Shown piece by piece: positions 3,529-8,102 of a DNA stretch of 8,102 bases. The DNA comes from Candidatus Kaiserbacteria bacterium RIFCSPLOWO2_01_FULL_54_20 (GTDB lineage Bacteria; Patescibacteriota; Minisyncoccia; Phycocordibacterales; UBA2100). How positions within the stretch are numbered: the stretch's first letter is position 1; the number at the start of each line of letters is the position of its first letter. The notes under the pieces were generated by a model. That model was not told the DNA's origin. It did not search any database and saw nothing but the letters and a program-made list of their open reading frames with translations. The DNA lies in contig MFMA01000045.1 in NCBI GenBank assembly GCA_001783355.1, positions 1 to 8,102 of the forward strand. The letters are read 5' to 3'. Made by a program: the position numbers and the translations under genes.

Positions 3529-6480
3529 ATGACGGCTCGGATCGTGATCTCGTCCAAAATAGAGGACGCACGCGCCCAAAGCACACTCCGCACACTTAAG
3601 AACCTCTTCCCAGAAGCGGCACTCCAGCGTGTCGCCATTTCCGCATCCTATACCGTCGACGCGAAGCTGTCGGCCGACGAATTAGGGCGTGCGGCAGAAC
3701 GACTCGCGAATCCGGTGACAGAACGATCTTCGACTAGCACGGTACTCGCTCCCGAGAAGTGGTCGTACGCTCTCGAAATAGGGTACTTGCCCGGAGTCAC
3801 CGACAATCTCGGGCGAACAGTGCAAGAAACGATAGAGGACTGCTTAGGGAGAAAGTTCTCGGACGGGGAAGCGGTATACTCATCGACCATCATTTTTTTG
3901 GAGGGGGCGCTCGACCGCTCCGACGTCGAGCGCTTCGCGCGCGAGCTGCACAATCCTCTTATCGAGCGCAGTTCCATATATGGAACTGAGACCAAGGAAT
4001 TCCCAATAGTCGTCCCAAAGGTCACACTGCATGAAGTTACGAGTGTGGCTCTTATCGATCTGGAGGTCAGCGATTCAGAACTCTCAAAGATAAGTAAAGA
4101 GGGGATACCGAATCCGGACGGAACTTCTCGAGGACCTTTGGCGCTCCCTCTCGAATCCATGAGGGCGATACGGCACTTTTTCAAAACACGCAAGCGCTCG
4201 CCCACGGATGTCGAATTGGAATCGCTCGCGCAGACGTGGTCCGAACACTGCAAGCACACCATCTTCGCCGACCCGCTCGACGAAGTGCATGAAGGCATCT
4301 ATCGCCGATACATAAAGGGTGCGACGGAGAAGATACGAAAGGGGAGAAAAGGGAAGAAGGGGAGAAAGGGGGATTTTTGCGTTTCGGTATTCAAAGACAA
4401 CTCGGGTGCGATCATATTCGATGAAACGTATCTCATCACGCATAAAGTAGAAACACACAATTCTCCATCAGGCCTCGATCCCTATGGCGGCTCGGTAACT
4501 GCCATCGTTGGCGTCAATCGCGACTGTCTGGGTTTCGGCCTCGGAGCGAAACCCATCGCGAATACCTACGGTTTTTGCGTCGCCGACCCGCGCGGCGCGC
4601 GGGAGCTCTTCCGCGATAGCGAAAAAACACAGCCACTCCTCCCGGCGCGGCGTATTCTCGAAGGAGTGGTGCGCGGGATAAATGCCGGAGGCAATGAAAG
4701 CGGTATTCCCACTCCTCTCGGATTCCTTGCCGCAGACCCGAGCTATCGCGGGAAGCCGCTGGTTTTTGGCGGAACGGTCGGACTCATTCCCAGAAAGAAA
4801 GGAGCGCGAAAACTGTACGAGAAGAAAGCAAAGCCGGGCGACTATATCGTCATGCTCGGCGGCCGCGTCGGGCTCGACGGCATTCACGGAGCCACGTTCT
4901 CATCCGAGGCGCTTTCCAAGGGTTCACCGGCAACGGCAGTGCAGATAGGCGATCCCATCACGCAGAAGAAGCTCTCCGACGCCATCATCCGCGAGGCGCG
5001 CGACGAGGGGCTCTACAGCTCCATCACCGACAATGGCGCGGGCGGTCTTTCCGGTTCGATAGGGGAAATGTCGCGCGAGTCCGGCGGCTGTGAGGTCGAC
5101 CTCGCGAGCGTGCCGCTCAAGTATCCCGGCCTTGCGCCGTGGCAAATATGGGTCTCGGAATCACAAGAGCGGATGACGCTCTCCGTTCCGAAGAAGAAAT
5201 GGCCGGCGTTCAAAAAGATAATGGATCGGCACGACGTGGAGGCGACGCGTATCGGGGAATTCACGAAGTCCGGCTCGTGCGTGGTCCGGCATGGAGCGCA
5301 AAAAGTGATGGATATTCCGCTCACGTTCCTTCACGATGGACGGCCGATACAAAAGCAAAAAAGCGCAAAACCACAACGAAAGGCGGCGGAGCCGGAGAGA
5401 GAGGGCGTCCCGCTCGAACAGGCGATACTGGATTGTTTGGCGCGCCCAAACATCGGAAGCATCTCGTTCATATCGCAGCAGTATGACCATGAGGTGCAAG
5501 GAGCCTCCGTCACGAAACCACTACAAGGGAGGGGTCTTGTGAATTCCGAGGCGGCCGTGCTGAAACCGCTTTTCGATTCGGAGCGCGGCGTGGTTCTCGC
5601 CCAAGGTTATTGCCCGTGGTATTCGCAACTCGACACATACAATATGGCCGCGGCAGCTATCGACACGGCGGTGCGCAACGCCGTCTGTGCCGGCGCTTCG
5701 CGCGACTATCTCGCGATACTCGACAATTTCTGCTGGTCCTCTTCGGAAAAACCGGAGCGTTTGTATGAATTGAAAGAAGCGGCAAGGGCTTGTTACGACG
5801 TCGCTACCGCGTACGGGACGCCCTTTATTTCGGGAAAAGACTCGATGTTCAATGATTTTCGCGGATACGACGCGAACGGCAAACAGGTACATATCGCCGC
5901 ATTGCCGACGCTTCTCGTATCCGCTATCGGCGTCGTGCCGGACGTCGCGCGAGCCCAGACGCTCGATCTCAAGTGCGTGGGCGACCTCGTCTACTGCGTG
6001 GGGGAAACGGGCGACGAGCTCGGCGCTTCGGAATACTTCACGATGCTCGGCATCGATAGGGGCGAAACACCGCGTGTAAACACAAAAACAAATACGAGAG
6101 CCTATGACGCGATTTCGAGCGCGATAGAGAAAGGACTTGTCGCTTCTGCTATCGGCGTGGGGCGCGGCGGGCTTGCGGTCGCCCTTGCCAAGTCGGCCAT
6201 CGCCGGAAAATTGGGCGTACAAGCGGACCTTACAAAGCTGAAGGGCGACGCGCGAGAGGACGAGGCGATACTCTTTTCCGAAAGCCAGGGGCGCATTCTC
6301 GTTTCGGTACGTCGCAATGTCCAAAAAGAGTTCGAAGAACTCTTCAAGGGAATTCCACTTGCCCGTATCGGAGAGGTCGTCCAGACTGCGTCCGTCCTCA
6401 TCACACTACCGGGGCAGAGGGTCGAGCTCCCGTTATCCGCCCTTGCAAACTCATATAAGAGTTTCTTCAAAGAATGGTGA
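3529..6480 (+). CDS. purL: FGAM synthase: tandem PurS-like units fused to PurL
   Basis: This 983-residue enzyme is phosphoribosylformylglycinamidine synthase, step four of purine synthesis (FGAR + ATP + ammonia to FGAM). Two PurS-like units form the N-terminus (about 4-69 and 78-151). Each ends in a matching motif, NPVTERSS (61-68) and NPLIERSS (142-149). The catalytic core follows: WSEHCKH (237-243) with the conserved His240, VETHNSPSGLDPYGG (307-321), GNESGIPTP (388-396), TDNGAGGLS (500-508), GKDSMFNDF (769-777), GDELGASEYF (828-837) and GRGGLAVALAKS (878-889). A charged linker near 607-628 joins the two halves. The protein lacks the glutaminase domain of the roughly 1300-residue enterobacterial form, and PurQ is encoded separately downstream. 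A Lys/Arg/Gly-rich insertion lies at 268-281. A GTG start at 3511 is possible but falls in the -10 element, so ATG 3529 is preferred. The stop overlaps the GNAT gene. Confidence 0.95.
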   Translation: MTARIVISSKIEDARAQSTLRTLKNLFPEAALQRVAISASYTVDAKLSADELGRAAERLANPVTERSSTSTVLAPEKWSYALEIGYLPGVTDNLGRTVQETIEDCLGRKFSDGEAVYSSTIIFLEGALDRSDVERFARELHNPLIERSSIYGTETKEFPIVVPKVTLHEVTSVALIDLEVSDSELSKISKEGIPNPDGTSRGPLALPLESMRAIRHFFKTRKRSPTDVELESLAQTWSEHCKHTIFADPLDEVHEGIYRRYIKGATEKIRKGRKGKKGRKGDFCVSVFKDNSGAIIFDETYLITHKVETHNSPSGLDPYGGSVTAIVGVNRDCLGFGLGAKPIANTYGFCVADPRGARELFRDSEKTQPLLPARRILEGVVRGINAGGNESGIPTPLGFLAADPSYRGKPLVFGGTVGLIPRKKGARKLYEKKAKPGDYIVMLGGRVGLDGIHGATFSSEALSKGSPATAVQIGDPITQKKLSDAIIREARDEGLYSSITDNGAGGLSGSIGEMSRESGGCEVDLASVPLKYPGLAPWQIWVSESQERMTLSVPKKKWPAFKKIMDRHDVEATRIGEFTKSGSCVVRHGAQKVMDIPLTFLHDGRPIQKQKSAKPQRKAAEPEREGVPLEQAILDCLARPNIGSISFISQQYDHEVQGASVTKPLQGRGLVNSEAAVLKPLFDSERGVVLAQGYCPWYSQLDTYNMAAAAIDTAVRNAVCAGASRDYLAILDNFCWSSSEKPERLYELKEAARACYDVATAYGTPFISGKDSMFNDFRGYDANGKQVHIAALPTLLVSAIGVVPDVARAQTLDLKCVGDLVYCVGETGDELGASEYFTMLGIDRGETPRVNTKTNTRAYDAISSAIEKGLVASAIGVGRGGLAVALAKSAIAGKLGVQADLTKLKGDAREDEAILFSESQGRILVSVRRNVQKEFEELFKGIPLARIGEVVQTASVLITLPGQRVELPLSALANSYKSFFKEW
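3907..3933 (+). repeat. 9-bp perfect inverted repeat inside purL
   Basis: GCGCTCGAC (3907-3915) and GTCGAGCGC (3925-3933) are perfect complements separated by 9 nt, so the mRNA could fold a hairpin here. It lies in the second PurS-like unit, 35 bp before a 20-bp palindrome. It could be chance in GC-rich coding sequence. Confidence 0.45.
3969..3988. repeat. 20-bp perfect palindrome inside purL
   Basis: CAGTTCCATA is followed directly by its exact reverse complement TATGGAACTG, with no spacer. The site covers the codons at about residues 147-154 (RSSIYGTE). A perfect dyad of this length is the form of many dimeric repressor sites, but no bound protein is known here. Confidence 0.6.
4341..4372 (+). 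other. G-quadruplex motif / Lys-Arg-Gly low-complexity tract in purL
   Basis: Four G-runs of 4, 3, 4 and 5 (4341-4344, 4351-4353, 4359-4362, 4368-4372) are separated by A-rich loops of 6, 5 and 5 nt. This fits the canonical pattern of four runs of at least three G with loops of 1-7. It is on the coding strand, so both DNA and mRNA carry it. It encodes the KGRKGKKGRKG segment of PurL, between the active-site His region and the ETHN motif. Confidence 0.6.
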
Positions 6481-7289
6481 TTATGGATGACAATCGTAGT
6501 CTAGATCGTGAGAATACGCTCGATGTCGATATCAGCAAGTTGACGGGTCGCGAAGGAAGCGCCGCAACCATGCAGTTCCTCAAGGGTTTGATCGAACGAT
6601 ATCCAGACAGTGCGTATGCCCCGGGCGTACAGGATGAGCTCAACGCCGACAGGGTGACCTACGTCGCGAAACGTCACGATGCACCCATTGGAGTCGTGGA
6701 CGGTATTGCGCACGGGCAAGAGTTTGAGAGCCACAGCTTTATCATCGATCCGAGATACCGAGGGAAAGGCGTCGGCAAAGTCCTTGATGAGGCCGTACAC
6801 AGAGATTTCGCCGTATCGCGGATCGTTGCGTATCCCTTCGGACAGCCACGGTCGGAAGGCACTGCGCGGATCGAGGAACACATGGCAAAACTCGTTGCGT
6901 ATTACAAAACACTGGGGTACGAAGAAGATAAAGATGCACCGCCGTCAGTAGATCCGGGTGTTCCAATGATCTGGAGAGGGCCCGAGCAGGTTCCGCAGTT
7001 GTTCGACCGGATAAAGGCGCTCGCTGATGAGATTAGTACCAAGATAGAAAAGGGATTCGGCGAGGAAGCGGCAACGAATTTCTTCAAAGACGGGCTACGT
7101 TTTGCACAGGAACTGGCCCGTAAGCACCCTGACACATTCGATTTGTATGCTTCCTATCACGTGCTAACCCACAGTTCGCCGCCGTATGAAGCGGTGCCCG
7201 GCCGTCGCGCCGTTACTCGAGGTGATTTTCCTGGAGAGGATTCTGTTGAGAAGTTCCTCGAAAATCATCGAAGACAATATAACGTATGA
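6474..7289 (+). CDS. GNAT-family N-acetyltransferase-like protein with helical C-terminal extension
   Basis: This protein of up to 271 residues has a GNAT fold, whose members move an acyl group from a CoA thioester to an amine. SHSFIIDPRYRGKGVGKVLDEAV (residues 86-108) holds the beta4 strand and the acetyl-CoA pyrophosphate loop R-x-x-G-x-G-x-G (94-101). AKLVAYYKTLGYEED (138-152) fits the usual C-terminal GNAT tyrosine/LGY segment. The N-terminal helix (30-45) and a beta hairpin with the VTYVAKRHDAPIGVVDG segment (61-77) complete the core. After about residue 165 an extension of some 105 residues, helical and charged, matches no domain I recognise. The acceptor is unknown. The gene overlaps the purL stop by 7 bp from ATG 6474, while ATG 6483 would give a 2-bp gap. 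Neither start has a good ribosome site. Its own stop overlaps the purQ start by 4 bp (ATGA), so it is translated within the purine operon. Confidence 0.8.
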   Translation: MVIMDDNRSLDRENTLDVDISKLTGREGSAATMQFLKGLIERYPDSAYAPGVQDELNADRVTYVAKRHDAPIGVVDGIAHGQEFESHSFIIDPRYRGKGVGKVLDEAVHRDFAVSRIVAYPFGQPRSEGTARIEEHMAKLVAYYKTLGYEEDKDAPPSVDPGVPMIWRGPEQVPQLFDRIKALADEISTKIEKGFGEEAATNFFKDGLRFAQELARKHPDTFDLYASYHVLTHSSPPYEAVPGRRAVTRGDFPGEDSVEKFLENHRRQYNV

Positions 7290-8077
7290 AAAAACCACAC
7301 GTCATAATCTTTTCAGGCTACGGGCTCAATACGGAGGATGAGACGAAAGCGGCATTCGAGTCTGTGGGAGCGACGGCCGACATCATCCACCTCAACGACA
7401 TCATCGCGAAGCCAGCCGTCTTGAAAAAAGCGCAGATAATCGTCTTTGGCGGCGGGTTCTCGTATGGCGACCACGCCGGGGCGGGGAAGGCGTATGGCAA
7501 TCGCGTCCGCGGGCATCTTGGGAAGGCGATAGAAGAATTCCTCGCGCGCGACACTTTGATGCTCGGGATTTGCAACGGCTTCCAGATAATCACGAGCGCC
7601 GGTATCGTGCCGGGCGCGCTCGTCGCCAATGACGTTCCTCGGTATAACGCCCGCTGGGTGGATCTTGAAGTGCAGAGTGAAAGCCCGTGGCTGAGGGGCA
7701 TCAAAACGCTTTCAATACCCATCGCCCACGGAGAGGGGAAATATTTTGCTTCTCCGGAGACACTCTCAAATCTGAAGAAAAGTGGTGCAATAGCTCTTAA
7801 GTACGCAGAGGGGGAGACATCAAAGCATTTCGATATGCCGGCGAATCCCAACGGCTCTCTTGAGAATATTGCCGGTATCATAGGCTACGGAGGCCGTGTA
7901 TTGGGGCTCATGCCGCACCCCGAGCGCGCGGTACGCTTCACGCAACTTCCGCATTGGACGTATCTCCGCGAGGGTTATATACGGCAAGGTAAGACCTTGC
8001 CGTACGAGACCTTGCCGTACGAGGGACCGGGACTTCAACTCTTTAGAAATGCAGTACAATACTTTCATGGCAAATAA
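7286..8077 (+). CDS. purQ: FGAM synthase glutaminase subunit PurQ
   Basis: This 263-residue class I glutamine amidotransferase hydrolyses glutamine and passes ammonia to PurL. The nucleophile is Cys96 in LGICNGFQ (93-100), and the His-Glu pair is His211 and Glu213 in MPHPERAV (209-216). FGGGFSYGDHAGAGKAY (54-70) is the oxyanion-loop region specific to PurQ, and IAHGEGKYF (146-154) is also typical. The family start is clear from MKKPHVIIFSGYGLN, and the ATG overlaps the GNAT stop as ATGA, which suggests coupled translation. Near the C-terminus the variable loop before GPGLQLFRNAVQYF is lengthened by a duplicated pentapeptide, TLPYE-TLPYE (237-246), encoded by a tandem repeat that also forms a hairpin. 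The catalytic residues are untouched, so the protein should be active. The 3' end overlaps purE by 11 bp. Confidence 0.95.
   Translation: MKKPHVIIFSGYGLNTEDETKAAFESVGATADIIHLNDIIAKPAVLKKAQIIVFGGGFSYGDHAGAGKAYGNRVRGHLGKAIEEFLARDTLMLGICNGFQIITSAGIVPGALVANDVPRYNARWVDLEVQSESPWLRGIKTLSIPIAHGEGKYFASPETLSNLKKSGAIALKYAEGETSKHFDMPANPNGSLENIAGIIGYGGRVLGLMPHPERAVRFTQLPHWTYLREGYIRQGKTLPYETLPYEGPGLQLFRNAVQYFHGK
7980..8023 (+). repeat. In-frame hairpin with 15-bp tandem repeat in purQ
   Basis: TACGGCAAGGT (7980-7990) and ACCTTGCCGTA (7994-8004) form a perfect 11-bp stem with a 3-nt loop (aag). The right arm belongs to a 15-bp unit, ACCTTGCCGTACGAG, present twice in tandem (7994-8008 and 8009-8023), so two alternative right arms exist. 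It is read in frame as two TLPYE units. No T-run follows, so it is not a standard terminator. The purE start lies 43 bp downstream. Confidence 0.85.
8055..8060 (+). promoter_or_regulatory. Possible -10 element of purE inside the purQ 3' end
   Basis: TACAAT (5/6 to TATAAT) ends 6 nt before the purE ATG at 8067, and no Shine-Dalgarno sequence is visible. The arrangement copies that of the GGDEF and purL starts. No good -35 box is seen, and the hexamer lies in coding sequence, so chance is possible. Confidence 0.35.
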
Positions 8078-8102
8078 ACCTCTCGTAGGAATTCTCATGG
8101 GC
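8067..8102 (+). CDS. purE: N5-CAIR mutase PurE, N-terminal start only (3'-truncated by window edge)
   Basis: Only the first twelve codons, MANKPLVGILMG, are inside the window. The KPLVGILMG segment is the typical first beta strand of class I PurE, which normally continues as SDSD. PurE rearranges N5-carboxyaminoimidazole ribonucleotide to CAIR in purine synthesis. The ATG lies within the last codons of purQ (11-bp overlap, different frame). The neighbourhood of purL and purQ strongly supports the call, but the short visible length limits certainty. Confidence 0.75.
   Translation, partial: MANKPLVGILMG

Noticed and set aside
4587..4603. GC-rich 17-bp palindrome CCCGCGCG-G-CGCGCGGG in purL
   Set aside because: It is perfect but made only of G and C in a Pro-Arg-Gly-Ala-Arg coding stretch, so composition alone can explain it.
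5521..6324. Long minus-strand open frame (267 codons) opposite purL
   Set aside because: The plus strand encodes conserved PurL motifs here, and the reverse frame has no recognisable family.
7278..7283. TATAAC as a purQ promoter
   Set aside because: It ends only 2 nt before the purQ ATG, too close for a transcript that includes the start codon. The ATGA overlap explains purQ translation better.

Overview
The window is densely coding bacterial DNA using the standard code: TGA is a real stop, for example at the end of purL. It carries mainly housekeeping genes: a dihydrofolate reductase fragment, an MFS transporter, a small diguanylate cyclase, an ATP-grasp ligase, and a purine-biosynthesis cluster. 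Very short or overlapping junctions, several starts with no Shine-Dalgarno sequence but a -10-like hexamer 6-9 nt upstream of the ATG, and a cyanophycin-synthetase-like ATP-grasp protein recall Patescibacteria/CPR genomes such as Parcubacteria. That placement is an inference of low to moderate confidence.

Layout. Bases 1-374 (+) hold the C-terminal part of folA. A convergent 12-TM MFS transporter lies at 448-1650 (-), bracketed almost exactly by a 12-bp inverted repeat (428-439 and 1653-1664). A 147-bp divergent spacer carries the MFS promoter (perfect -35, -10 and SD) and an apparently leaderless promoter for a soluble GGDEF protein (1798-2469, +). The GGDEF gene overlaps tail-to-tail by 26 bp with an ATP-grasp gene (2444-3481, -). 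A 47-bp divergent spacer then leads to purL (3529-6480, +), an overlapping GNAT acetyltransferase gene (6474-7289), purQ (7286-8077) and the first 12 codons of purE (8067-8102), all on the + strand with overlapping junctions.

How the genes work together. PurL here is a 983-residue protein with two tandem PurS-like N-terminal units fused to the FGAM synthase core. It has no glutaminase domain. The separate PurQ supplies ammonia, and the PurS-like units should replace a free PurS. PurE acts further down the same pathway, and FolA maintains reduced folate, which supplies formyl groups to the pathway in its 10-formyl form. The GNAT enzyme wedged between purL and purQ has no known pathway role.

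The features most worth a second look are: a hairpin plus 15-bp tandem repeat read in frame in the 3' end of purQ; the GNAT gene coupled between purL and purQ; the inverted repeat around the MFS gene; a four-run G-quadruplex motif encoding a Lys/Arg/Gly loop in purL; a 20-bp perfect palindrome in purL; and the repeated leaderless-type start architecture. I see no CRISPR array, transposase, tRNA, rRNA or clear intrinsic terminator. No gene-free stretch exceeds 150 bp.
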